Of a stretch of 64,000 nt of DNA, positions 26,759 to 35,105 are shown piece after piece (position 1 is the first letter of the stretch; every line of letters begins with the position of its first letter). The stretch spans positions 1,116,001 through 1,180,000 of the forward strand of contig NZ_CP063785.1 in the NCBI RefSeq assembly GCF_025860405.1, in the 5' to 3' direction. Both the position numbers and the translations under genes were made by a program. The DNA comes from Tolypothrix sp. PCC 7712 (GTDB lineage: Bacteria; Cyanobacteriota; Cyanobacteriia; Cyanobacteriales; Nostocaceae). Below the pieces are notes generated by a model. That model was not told the origin of the DNA. It did not search any database and saw only the letters and a program-made list of their open reading frames with translations.

Positions 26759-28202
26759 TTTACTTTTAATGAAATTGTTCACCAGGCTGCGCGAAGCTGG
26801 CTTACCACTTGGTATTGATGAGTATCAGTTAGTTTTGCAAGCAATGCAAGCTGGCTTTGGGATGAGTGATACAGATGCATTAAAACGTTTGTGTCAAACT
26901 TTATGGGTAAAATCTCCGGGGGAAAAGCAACTTTTTGATTATCACTTTCAACAATTTATTGATAGTGAGTTCTCCAGCCAAAAATTGGCCACATTATCTA
27001 CACCACCTCAGCAATCAAAGATATATCAACTGATTGACAACTTGATTTTAGGTGGTTTTGGAGTCGCAATTGTTTTAGGTTATGGACTCGTTTCAATTCA
27101 GCCAACTCAACCTCCTATCAAAATTTCATCAGCAAATCCGACACCATCAGCAAATCCGACACCATCAGCAAATCCGACACCATCAGCAAATCCGACACCA
27201 TCAGCAAATCCGACACCATCAGCAAATCCGACACCATCAGCAAACCCTAACACATCTGAGAAAACAAACACAAATCAACCAGATTGGATTGCTTGGAGTT
27301 TCCTACTTATCACACGCTTTAGTTATCTATATATATGTTTAACATGGGCAGCTAAATTTAAGATTGAGGAAAAGCGCATTGATCGCAGTACCTCTATTTC
27401 CACAGCAACTTTAAAAGAGGCTACTTCGCCAATCCCTTCAGAATTTATACAGGTAATGGAAGATGAAGTACAGGTGGCTCAAGCTGTCCTACACGCTACC
27501 AGCAGAGATGAGGACATTCCTTATAGTCGCTTCATGCTAAACACTGAGTATTTTCCTGTAACTGAACGGCAAATGAAACAGATTTGGCGCTATTTGCGTC
27601 GGTCAGTACGTGAAGGCTCACCGACAGAGTTGGATGTGGAAGCAACGGTCAACCAGATTGTCAGCCAAGGTTTATTGCTTGAACCTGTCTTAGTTCCGCG
27701 TCGAGTGAATAAAGCGGAATTACTGTTACTAATTGACCAAGATGGTTCAATGGTGCCTTTTCATGCATTATCACGACGTTTGGCACAAACTGCTCAATAT
27801 GGTGGACGTTTGGGCAAATCTGGGATTTATTACTTTCACAATTGCCCTATGGAATATCTCTACCAAGACCCCTATCATCAGCAAGCTGAGTTAGTAACTA
27901 ATATTGTTACTCATGTTTGCACAAACAGAACTACTGTATTGATTTTTAGTGATGCTGGTGCTGCCCGTGGTAGATATAGCAATGAGCGCTACGATTTGAC
28001 TAAAGAATTTTTGGAGAAGTTGAAGAAAAGGGTACGTTATATTGCTTGGCTGAATCCTATGCCGAGAAAACGTTGGTTTGGTACAACTGCTGATGACATC
28101 GCCAGTCTTGTTCCTATGTTTGAAGTTAGTCGCCGAGGTTTGTTAGATGCTATTGGTGTGCTACGTGGACGGCCGACTAACTTTGAAGGGCGGAGAATAT
28201 GA
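26745..28202 (+). CDS. Membrane-tethered vWA-domain protein with repeat linker
   Basis: A 485-residue partner of the MoxR ATPase. N-terminal soluble region (1-95), transmembrane helix about 100-119, a linker of six SANPTP repeats (about 129-164), a second transmembrane helix about 180-200, then a cytosolic vWA domain. The MIDAS is D331-Q-D-G-S335 with LLIDQDGSM; the metal Thr is in CTNRTTVLIFSDAG. With two helices the linker would lie outside the membrane. The frame starts at GTG 26745; ATG 26769 is also possible. The stop overlaps the next start as ATGA. MoxR-vWA pairs act as metal-dependent motors. The repeat linker could be a sensor or spacer. Confidence 0.85.
   Translation: MDGNDLLLMKLFTRLREAGLPLGIDEYQLVLQAMQAGFGMSDTDALKRLCQTLWVKSPGEKQLFDYHFQQFIDSEFSSQKLATLSTPPQQSKIYQLIDNLILGGFGVAIVLGYGLVSIQPTQPPIKISSANPTPSANPTPSANPTPSANPTPSANPTPSANPTPSANPNTSEKTNTNQPDWIAWSFLLITRFSYLYICLTWAAKFKIEEKRIDRSTSISTATLKEATSPIPSEFIQVMEDEVQVAQAVLHATSRDEDIPYSRFMLNTEYFPVTERQMKQIWRYLRRSVREGSPTELDVEATVNQIVSQGLLLEPVLVPRRVNKAELLLLIDQDGSMVPFHALSRRLAQTAQYGGRLGKSGIYYFHNCPMEYLYQDPYHQQAELVTNIVTHVCTNRTTVLIFSDAGAARGRYSNERYDLTKEFLEKLKKRVRYIAWLNPMPRKRWFGTTADDIASLVPMFEVSRRGLLDAIGVLRGRPTNFEGRRI
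27129..27247 (+). repeat. 18-bp tandem repeat inside the vWA gene
   Basis: TCAGCAAATCCGACACCA is repeated six times exactly, with a degenerate seventh copy. Each unit adds SANPTP. Perfect copies suggest recent expansion by slippage; length should vary between strains. The repeat also opens a false second frame of HHQQIR units. Confidence 0.95.
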
Positions 28203-30295
28203 GCAAAATTAACCCAAAAGTTGCCAATCGACGCAATAAATCAAAAGAGGAAATTGCCAATGAACGCATTGAATATTTTGTACAACGCTTTAGCAAAGAA
28301 CATCTGTATTTGGCTTATCACGCTGCTTTTCCTTTATCACTCACACCAGAGCTTTTATATCTGTTATGGGCTAGATTTCAAAAGAGTATTCATGGTGAAG
28401 TTCTCAATATACCGTGGATAGCTGTAGGGGATATACTACTTTCTAACTTGTGTGATGAGGTTGGGCATGAACTCTATGAAATGGATTTAGCAGTGCGAAC
28501 CTCTCTATTGAAGCGATTGCAGGAAGATGAAAACTTCGGTCAACAAAGGATAAATGAGCTATCAGGTTTTTTGCTTGATTATATAAGGCAGAAGCTTCAG
28601 AGTGATGATCCCGATATTCAGGCATTTGCCCAAATTCAAAGATGGGTTGCTCTAGCATATACCAAACCTAGCCAGGTAGCTCATGAACTAGCATTAGCAT
28701 TTTCAAAATTAGACAATCAAGCTGAAAGGGTGCGCCTACAATCATTAACAGAAACCTTAGCAGAACCATTGGCTGAATTCCAACCTCTACTGACTTCTGT
28801 CCTTGGGATGGGCCACGTTGCTCGTAATGACTTCAAGGTAGTAACAGCTAGTTCGGAGCAATTACTGAAAGAAAGCGTCTACCCATTACACTACCCAGAA
28901 CCCCAACACTGTTTATGTATCAACCTCAATTGCCCATCGCCCAAAAGACCTTTTAAAGAACATCCTTGCCAAGCTTGTGGTTCTGATTTGCTTTTGAACA
29001 GACGATATCGGGTAATCGATACATTAGTTCAAACCAGAAATAGAGTGTGTAGGCTTTATGATTCAGTCGATATTAAGGATGGCAATAAGCCCAAAGTTAT
29101 TAAAGTTTTGTACACAGATAATGATGAAATAATCTCTCGTTTTGACAGAGGTGCAGATGTTTTAATAAATCACTGGGTTTCAGGAATTCCTAAGGTCGAT
29201 AAAGATGGATACTTCTACATTGAGTTTCCAAAAAATCAAACACTAGCGTATTGTTTGGTAATGGAGAAGATTGATGGAATAAATTTAGAGCAATTCCTGG
29301 AAAATCAAAATCATCTACCTATCACTGAAAAACAAGCAATTAATTGGTTGAAACAACTGACAATAATTTTACGCGACCTCGATGAAAAAGAGTTTTTTCA
29401 TCGTGATATTAAACCATCAAACATTATGGTGAAAAATAGCAATCAAGAATTAGTATTGATTGACATTGATGCTGTTAGAGCTATTACTAAAGCTGTTTTG
29501 GATGGAAAAACTATCGCTACAATTGGTAGTGATGGTTACATGGCTCCAGAACAACGAATAGGTAGAGCTATACCACAATCTGATTTTTATGCATTGGGGC
29601 GGACATTTGTGCATTTGTTAACTGGTAAAGCTCCAAATAGATTAGAGCAAAACCGTAATGGAACATTGCTTTGGCGTTCTATTGCGCCAAAATTATCAAA
29701 ACCTTTTGCGGACTTAATCGATAGTTTAATGGATTGGTCTCCTAATAATCGTCCTAAAAATACAGCAGAAATTTTACAACGCTTAGAACAAATCGAGCGC
29801 AATTTAGAACGTCAACAACAAGTTAAACAATTGCTAATCTTTAATAAAGTTGTTGGGGTGGTGGTGCTTTTATCATTTACATTTCTGGTCTACAAAAGTA
29901 TTAATCCAGAAGTTTCTCCTATAATAGCTCCAACTCCTTCTATACAAACACTAACCCCCACAACAACTCCCACCGAAACTCCTATAGAAACCCCTACATT
30001 CAATACAAACAATCAAAAATGCAGAATACGGCAGTTCACAAATCTACTAGATAACAGCGCACTAGCCAAAGATGTGGTTGAAATTTTGCAAGATAAAAGG
30101 GTAGTCAGTAAAGATGAAGAAATCCGTAAGATTCAGCAATTCGATGTGAGGCAGTTAAATTATTGCGACTTAAATATATATATACGTTTGTCTGACAATA
30201 GTATACCCAGTTCTACTCTAAAAAATAAAATTGCGGATATGATTAAGAACCGCTTTGATTATGTTGGTAATATCAAAGTTGAACAGCTTCTATAA
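28199..30295 (+). CDS. Four-Cys kinase-like membrane protein with altered DFG motif
   Basis: A 698-residue fusion. Residues 1-230 are an unassigned helical domain. Then a C-x4-C-x11-C-x2-C ribbon (C240, C245, C257, C260), as in cyanobacterial Spk kinases, runs straight into a kinase-like domain (about 268-535). The glycine loop is lost (VIDTLVQTRNRVCRLYD has no GxGxxG). The catalytic HRDIKPSN (H401-D403) is present, but DFG is replaced by DID (422-424). So activity is doubtful: it may be a pseudokinase or weak kinase. A transmembrane helix lies at 550-568, followed by a Thr/Pro linker and an external C-terminal domain (601-698). It overlaps the vWA gene by 4 bp (ATGA) and so belongs to the operon. 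Confidence 0.8.
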   Translation: MSKINPKVANRRNKSKEEIANERIEYFVQRFSKEHLYLAYHAAFPLSLTPELLYLLWARFQKSIHGEVLNIPWIAVGDILLSNLCDEVGHELYEMDLAVRTSLLKRLQEDENFGQQRINELSGFLLDYIRQKLQSDDPDIQAFAQIQRWVALAYTKPSQVAHELALAFSKLDNQAERVRLQSLTETLAEPLAEFQPLLTSVLGMGHVARNDFKVVTASSEQLLKESVYPLHYPEPQHCLCINLNCPSPKRPFKEHPCQACGSDLLLNRRYRVIDTLVQTRNRVCRLYDSVDIKDGNKPKVIKVLYTDNDEIISRFDRGADVLINHWVSGIPKVDKDGYFYIEFPKNQTLAYCLVMEKIDGINLEQFLENQNHLPITEKQAINWLKQLTIILRDLDEKEFFHRDIKPSNIMVKNSNQELVLIDIDAVRAITKAVLDGKTIATIGSDGYMAPEQRIGRAIPQSDFYALGRTFVHLLTGKAPNRLEQNRNGTLLWRSIAPKLSKPFADLIDSLMDWSPNNRPKNTAEILQRLEQIERNLERQQQVKQLLIFNKVVGVVVLLSFTFLVYKSINPEVSPIIAPTPSIQTLTPTTTPTETPIETPTFNTNNQKCRIRQFTNLLDNSALAKDVVEILQDKRVVSKDEEIRKIQQFDVRQLNYCDLNIYIRLSDNSIPSSTLKNKIADMIKNRFDYVGNIKVEQLL

Positions 30296-30330
30296 CTCAC
30301 ACCTCTGTACGAGTTTATGGATTAGAACAG

Positions 30331-30373
30331 GCGATCGCTCTCAACCATCACTGCAAAATGCGATCGCTCTTTT
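30331..30373 (+). terminator. Possible terminator formed by two HIP1 sites
   Basis: GCGATCGC at 30331-30338 and 30360-30367 can pair around a 21-base loop, and TCTTTT follows. It sits 35 bp after the kinase-like gene. HIP1 pairs occur by chance, so this is weak. If real it would separate the four-gene operon from the VapBC/caspase genes. Confidence 0.35.
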
Positions 30374-30495
30374 GTTATTCAAAACAACTGATGCTGTAGT
30401 TAAGATAGCTTGTTGTATCTATGAACACAATTGATTCAGCAATTCCCCGCTTAACGATACAATAAAGAAGGAATAATTAGCGGTTAAAAATATCT

Positions 30496-30786
30496 ATGAC
30501 AATCAAGGAACAACTGCTACAAGAAATTGAATCCAGCCCCGATAATATGTTGCTGGAAACTCTAAAATTTTTACGCTTTCTCAAAACACAAGAAACTGAA
30601 ACTCAGCCTATACAAGAAGGCTCAACATCTGCTATTAAAACTCATGTAAATTCTACAGGTCACTCACTCCTAGAACATCTAAAAACTATTGGTACATGGG
30701 AAGGTGATGATTTAGAAGAGTGTCTCCAGTTGGTTTATGCTACTCGCGGCAAAGCAAAATTTGATGATGATAACCCATTTGAATAA
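30496..30786 (+). CDS. DUF2281-like / VapB-type antitoxin
   Basis: A 96-residue protein. The N-terminus (MTIKEQLLQEIESSPDNM, LLETLKFLRFLKTQ) resembles the DUF2281 antitoxin family; the C-terminus (GTWEGDDLEECLQLVYATRG) is the acidic toxin-binding tail typical of VapB antitoxins. It shares one base with the next gene (TAATG), so the two are translationally coupled. It lies 200 bp after the kinase-like gene and in the same direction. I have moderate confidence in the antitoxin role. Confidence 0.75.
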   Translation: MTIKEQLLQEIESSPDNMLLETLKFLRFLKTQETETQPIQEGSTSAIKTHVNSTGHSLLEHLKTIGTWEGDDLEECLQLVYATRGKAKFDDDNPFE

Positions 30787-31229
30787 TGTATATTTTAGAT
30801 ACAAATCATTGTAGTGCTGCCATTATAGGTGATGTGAATCTACTACGTCGCCTTGCCGAATTAGAAAACAGCCTAATTACAACTTGTGTCATTGTTCAAG
30901 GCGAACTGATAGATATGGCAGAACGTTCTCAACGCCGGGAAAGTAACTTAGACCTGATTCACCGCTTTCTTGAGGGTATATATATTCACAGTATTGATGC
31001 ATCTACTGCTACTATTTATGGTCAACTCAAAGCAGCTTTATTTAAGCAATTTGCACCCAAAGAGAAAAACAAGCAAAGAAAAACTAAAATAACTGATTTA
31101 GGTTTTGATGAAAACGATATTTGGATTGCAGCTATTGCACTGCAAAATAATTTAACTGTTGTTTCTAGAGATAGTGATTTTTTGCGAATTCAACAGGTGA
31201 GAACATTTACTCTAGAATCTTGGGTTTGA
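30786..31229 (+). CDS. PIN-domain VapC-type toxin
   Basis: A 147-residue PIN ribonuclease. Catalytic acidic residues are visible: D5 in MYILDTNHC, E54 region in VQGELIDMAERS, D131 region in ENDIWIAAIAL and the late VVSRDSDFLRI. This is a complete four-acid set, so it should be active. VapC toxins cleave tRNA or rRNA. It starts within the stop of the antitoxin gene and ends only 14 bp before the caspase start, so all three may be one transcript. It is placed between the four-gene operon and its predicted effector. Confidence 0.85.
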   Translation: MYILDTNHCSAAIIGDVNLLRRLAELENSLITTCVIVQGELIDMAERSQRRESNLDLIHRFLEGIYIHSIDASTATIYGQLKAALFKQFAPKEKNKQRKTKITDLGFDENDIWIAAIALQNNLTVVSRDSDFLRIQQVRTFTLESWV

Positions 31230-31243
31230 TAAAAAAATAAGGT

Positions 31244-32284
31244 ATGACAAACGCAACTTTCAACAACGGATATGCATTACTCATTGGCGTAGGCGCAGAT
31301 TTACCTGTCACTGTCAAAGATGCTACTGCTTTAAGAGATGTATTGATTGACCAGAACCGCGCCGCCTATCCAGCAGCACAGGTGACACTACTTACCGAAA
31401 CCGCTGCAACTCGGCAAAATATCCTCACAGCTTTTGACGAAATCATCACTCAAGTCAATCAAAATCCTGATGCGACTGTGATCATTTACTACTCTGGACA
31501 TGGGGGACGCATCAAACGCACTAATGAATACTTTCTTGTACCCTATGGCTATGACCCCAGCCAACGTGCAAATACTGCAATATCAGGTTTAGAATTTACC
31601 CAAAAAATTGAAGCCATTACAGCACAGAAACTGGTAGTTTTATTAGATTGCTGTCATGCTGGCGGTGTTCCGGCTTTGAAGGAACCAGGGGAAGTGTTTG
31701 TGAAATCACCCTTACCGCCAGAATTGTTGAATGTCTTGGGAACGGGAAGCGGTAGGGTTGTGGTTGCTTCTTCACGGGAAGATGAATATTCTTATACGGG
31801 TCAACCTTATAGCGCTTTTACTGATTGCTTGCTGGAAGCGTTGCAAGGGAAAGCTGTATTTAATAAAGATGGCTATGCCAGGATTTTGGATATTTTAGTA
31901 TATTTATTTGACCAAGTACCAAAAAGAGCTTCGGGGCCACAACACCCATTTGTGAATAAGGTGCTGGATTTAGGCGATAACTTTCCTCTTTGTTACTACG
32001 CTGGTGGGAGTAAATTTTTACCTGGTGAAGCTGCAACTATTGTAAATAGTCAAATTTCTCCAGGTTTAACTGCTGGACAACGCAGGCGTTTACAGCAAAA
32101 ACTAGATACACTTCAACAAGAATGGGACATCCGCACTGAGAAAGTGAAGCGGATGCGGGAAGCTTTCGCAATTGAGGTTGGTACGGCTGTTAAATTTCAG
32201 TTAGAACAACAGCTTCTTGATGAAGAAGCGAAACTCGCTCATCTTAGTGATGAACTAGATCGGCTTGAGTCAACTATCGAATGA
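31244..32284 (+). CDS. Caspase-fold (C14 p20) peptidase with C-terminal adaptor coiled coil
   Basis: A 346-residue cysteine peptidase. Residues 1-240 form the caspase p20-like domain: NNGYALLIGVGA, H86 in IYYSGHGGRI and C137 in LLDCCHAGG are the catalytic pair, followed by VVASSREDEYSYTG. Residues 275-346 form a coiled coil with AIEVGTAVKFQL (309-320). This aligns with residues 10-66 of the iSTAND-like protein at 24855; I count about 22 identities in 57 positions and no gap. Homotypic coils of this type couple sensors to effectors in bacterial conflict systems. It is expected to kill or dismantle the cell when released or activated. The start is 14 bp after the VapC stop. Confidence 0.9.
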   Translation: MTNATFNNGYALLIGVGADLPVTVKDATALRDVLIDQNRAAYPAAQVTLLTETAATRQNILTAFDEIITQVNQNPDATVIIYYSGHGGRIKRTNEYFLVPYGYDPSQRANTAISGLEFTQKIEAITAQKLVVLLDCCHAGGVPALKEPGEVFVKSPLPPELLNVLGTGSGRVVVASSREDEYSYTGQPYSAFTDCLLEALQGKAVFNKDGYARILDILVYLFDQVPKRASGPQHPFVNKVLDLGDNFPLCYYAGGSKFLPGEAATIVNSQISPGLTAGQRRRLQQKLDTLQQEWDIRTEKVKRMREAFAIEVGTAVKFQLEQQLLDEEAKLAHLSDELDRLESTIE

Positions 32285-32345
32285 TCATAACTCCAATATT
32301 GTCATAGAGAACTTGCAAGTAAAATATCCAGGAAAGCAAGACTGC

Positions 32346-34727
32346 TCAAATGTCTGTTTTACTGAGTGCTAGTGGATTTTCATTGCAATTGGGATATTGA
32401 TTCTCCAAAGAACTTGCATTGTATATTTGATCCAGCATCACCCGCACAGATGGCGGCAGGGCTGTAAAGTGAATGTAGAAACTACCCTCAGCCGTCGGTT
32501 TTTCTAACACCTTGCCATAAAAATCTTCCCGTACTTCTTGAGGTAAATTCTCATCCAGCAGAATCAGCTTGAGATTTGTTAGCGGCGGTAATTTACCTTC
32601 ATGACTTTGGCACTGAATTAGCGCTTCTCGATGGGAGAGTTTGATAATTTGGGCTTCATACCAGCGATCGCCTATGTGTTTGCTTTCTAAGGTGACGTAC
32701 TGGAGTAAAATCGGCTCTGGTAGTTCGCGGAATTCTTCGGTTGATTTGGAGAGAAATAGGTTATGTTCTCCCCTTATACCGCTGATTTCATAAAGATTAA
32801 TGGGGTCTTTCACTCCTTTCATCTGCACTTGTTGTGTTGCCTCCACTTGTACCATATCTCGCACTTCCGCTAAAACATCTTCGGAGACGATAATTTGTCC
32901 GCCAACGCTACAGGATTCTATGCGGTAGGCGAGGTTGATATGATTCCCCACGACACCATATTTAGTCCGTTTTTCTGAGCCGATGTTACCAACGACAACC
33001 TCGCCTGTGTGGATACCAATCCCCATTTCGATTTCTGGGAAACCCCATGCTTGCATTTGTTGGTTGACGGGAATCATGGCTTGTTGCATTGCTACAGCAC
33101 AAGCGATCGCTCTTTCTGTATCGTTGGCTCTCACAGTAGGCGCACCGAAGAATGTGAGAATCCCATCGCCCATGAATTCATCAATAGTACCTTCATAGCG
33201 GGTAATGACTTCCGCCATATATTGCAGGTAAAAGTTGAGGATAGCGATGACTTGCTCTGGAGATATACGTTCTGATGTCGCTGTAAAGCCACGCAAATCT
33301 GAGACTAAGATGGTGATTTTCTGACGCTTACCGCCTAACTCTAGCCCTTGGGGACTTTCTAAGAGATTGCTAACAATCTCATCACTCAGGTAGCGTCCAA
33401 AAATTTTCCGAATCAGCGCATTTTTGTTTTTTAGTTCGCCGTTAATTTTGGCGAGTGCTTGAGTGCGATCGCGTACTTTTTCTTCTAAAGTGGCAAACAA
33501 TTCTTTTAGCTGTTTCGCCATGCTGGTGAAGGATTCAGCTAATTCGCTAATTTCATAAGATCCATCAACTGCTAGTTTTTGCTCCCAATTTCCATCTGCT
33601 AGTCCTTTAGCCGCAGTATTCAAACGCTGAATTGGCTTGACAATCCACAGGGATGTTTGCAGTCCCACCACGGTTGCAACGATTAGCGATAGCAGACACA
33701 AGACAACGGTGATGCGAGTGTTTTCATGAATGCGCTTCATGAAATCTGCTTCTGGTACAACCACCGCAATTAAAACATCTAACCCCCTGCTATCCTTTAA
33801 TGGCGTAACCTGGAGAAATTGCCGTTCTCCTTGAATTTCAAAATCTAGTAGTTGACTGCTGTGAATTTTGCTAAAATTCCCAAACTTTCGCTCTAAATGT
33901 TTGGCACTTTGTTGGATGAGATAATTTTTACTCTCCGAAGCTTTAATGCGTTGCGTCTGATTAGTCCGATTGCGATAACTAGGATCGGGGGTAGATGTAG
34001 CTACTAGCAATCCTGAACGTTCCACAATAAATGTCTGTCCAGATGCACCAATCTTCAGTTTTTGCAGAAATGTATTTACTTCAGAAAAAATAAAATCGCT
34101 ACCCAGAACCCCCTTGAGTTTTCCTTGCTTGTCATAGATAGGTTGAGCGGCGGTAATTGCCAATCCCCCTGTACTAAAGTCGGGATAGATTGTGCTCCAA
34201 ATAGGTTTACCTGCAGCTACAGCTTCCTTGTACCAAGGGCGTTGCCTGGCATCAAAATTAGGAAGAGACTGGATGCGCTTTGTGCGATCGCCTTGTGCAT
34301 TGGTTGCAAAGTACTGGTTGTATCCAGTAGTGCGATCGCGTTCCATTACTTGCAAGTCACCACTGGCTAAACGTCTGGCTCCTAAATATTCACCTGTAAC
34401 ATTTCCGTAAAAATTGTAGGTAATCACCGGAAAAGTACGGATTTGCTGCCAAAAATACTTCTGCTTATATTGGATATTGTGTTTATCTAACTCCCCTAAC
34501 TCAATGGCATTGGCATTTAGCCGATTAATCAGATGGGGTGTTTCTATATACACTAGCAGCTTATCTTTAACCCTCCCAGTCACCTCATCTCGGAGTTTGG
34601 TAGCGACTTCATTAACTGCCTTTTGCCCATTGCGAAAGGAGAAATATCCAGTTAGTCCGACAGCAGTAATCACCTGGAGTAGTGTAGATACAACAAAAAT
34701 GACACGTAACGGCATTTTTCTATACAT
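32346..34727 (-). CDS. Membrane class III adenylate/guanylate cyclase with dCache, HAMP and PilZ-like tail
   Basis: A 793-residue sensor cyclase that makes cAMP (or cGMP). A transmembrane segment (about 8-28) is followed by a large extracytoplasmic sensor resembling dCache (30-330), a second transmembrane segment (TVVLCLLSLIVATVVGL), HAMP (WIVKPIQRLNTAAKGL) and coiled coil, then the cyclase homology domain (LVSDLRGFTATSERI, DEFMGDGILTFFGAP, GIGIHTGEVVVGNIG, YGVVGNHINLAYRIE). Metal-binding Asp residues are present. The last 130 residues (ESKHIGDRWYEAQIIKL...LPPSVRVMLDQIY) look PilZ-like. It faces the caspase gene tail to tail, with only 61 bp between. Confidence 0.9.
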   Translation of the reverse strand: MYRKMPLRVIFVVSTLLQVITAVGLTGYFSFRNGQKAVNEVATKLRDEVTGRVKDKLLVYIETPHLINRLNANAIELGELDKHNIQYKQKYFWQQIRTFPVITYNFYGNVTGEYLGARRLASGDLQVMERDRTTGYNQYFATNAQGDRTKRIQSLPNFDARQRPWYKEAVAAGKPIWSTIYPDFSTGGLAITAAQPIYDKQGKLKGVLGSDFIFSEVNTFLQKLKIGASGQTFIVERSGLLVATSTPDPSYRNRTNQTQRIKASESKNYLIQQSAKHLERKFGNFSKIHSSQLLDFEIQGERQFLQVTPLKDSRGLDVLIAVVVPEADFMKRIHENTRITVVLCLLSLIVATVVGLQTSLWIVKPIQRLNTAAKGLADGNWEQKLAVDGSYEISELAESFTSMAKQLKELFATLEEKVRDRTQALAKINGELKNKNALIRKIFGRYLSDEIVSNLLESPQGLELGGKRQKITILVSDLRGFTATSERISPEQVIAILNFYLQYMAEVITRYEGTIDEFMGDGILTFFGAPTVRANDTERAIACAVAMQQAMIPVNQQMQAWGFPEIEMGIGIHTGEVVVGNIGSEKRTKYGVVGNHINLAYRIESCSVGGQIIVSEDVLAEVRDMVQVEATQQVQMKGVKDPINLYEISGIRGEHNLFLSKSTEEFRELPEPILLQYVTLESKHIGDRWYEAQIIKLSHREALIQCQSHEGKLPPLTNLKLILLDENLPQEVREDFYGKVLEKPTAEGSFYIHFTALPPSVRVMLDQIYNASSLENQYPNCNENPLALSKTDI

Positions 34728-34842
34728 AAAACCAATTCTTAATTCGTAATTTTTAATTATTAAAGTCAGATTTTATCTTGCTTGTTTTACTGAGTTCAAA
34801 TCTGTTACTGAATTTTAAAGAATTGGTATAGCTTGATGCGTA

Positions 34843-34982
34843 ATACCAATTTAAAAAAGAAGGCGACAGATGTGGTTGTTGGGTTAAAGGCACTGAAAAT
34901 CAACATATGCAAAGGTATTAGGCGTTGGGTTGAGGGAGGAAACCCAACCGACATCTTTAGCGATCATTCTTTAAATTAGTAT
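34843..34982. mobile_element. MITE-like inverted-repeat element
   Basis: ATACCAATTTAAA at the left matches inverted TTTAAATTAGTAT at the right, and the arms extend about 34 bp with mismatches up to GACAGATGT/ACATCTTTAG. An inner pair GGTTGTTGGGTT/AACCCAACC also folds. No frame is present. Size about 140 bp fits a non-autonomous element. The flanks are TA-rich, so a TA target duplication is possible. Confidence 0.5.
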
Positions 34983-35105
34983 AATTTCACACTAGTATTT
35001 ATCCTCCAGGTGAATGTTCCTTTCTTTCAGGATTCCCAGATCAGGAGGTGATATTGTGTTTACCGAAGACTTTCAGCAGATTGCAGATGGGCAGAGGCGT
35101 TTAGG

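Noticed and set aside
27082..27342. Frame of HHQQIR repeats inside the vWA gene
   Set aside because: It is the second reading frame of the SANPTP repeat and lies wholly inside an intact gene.
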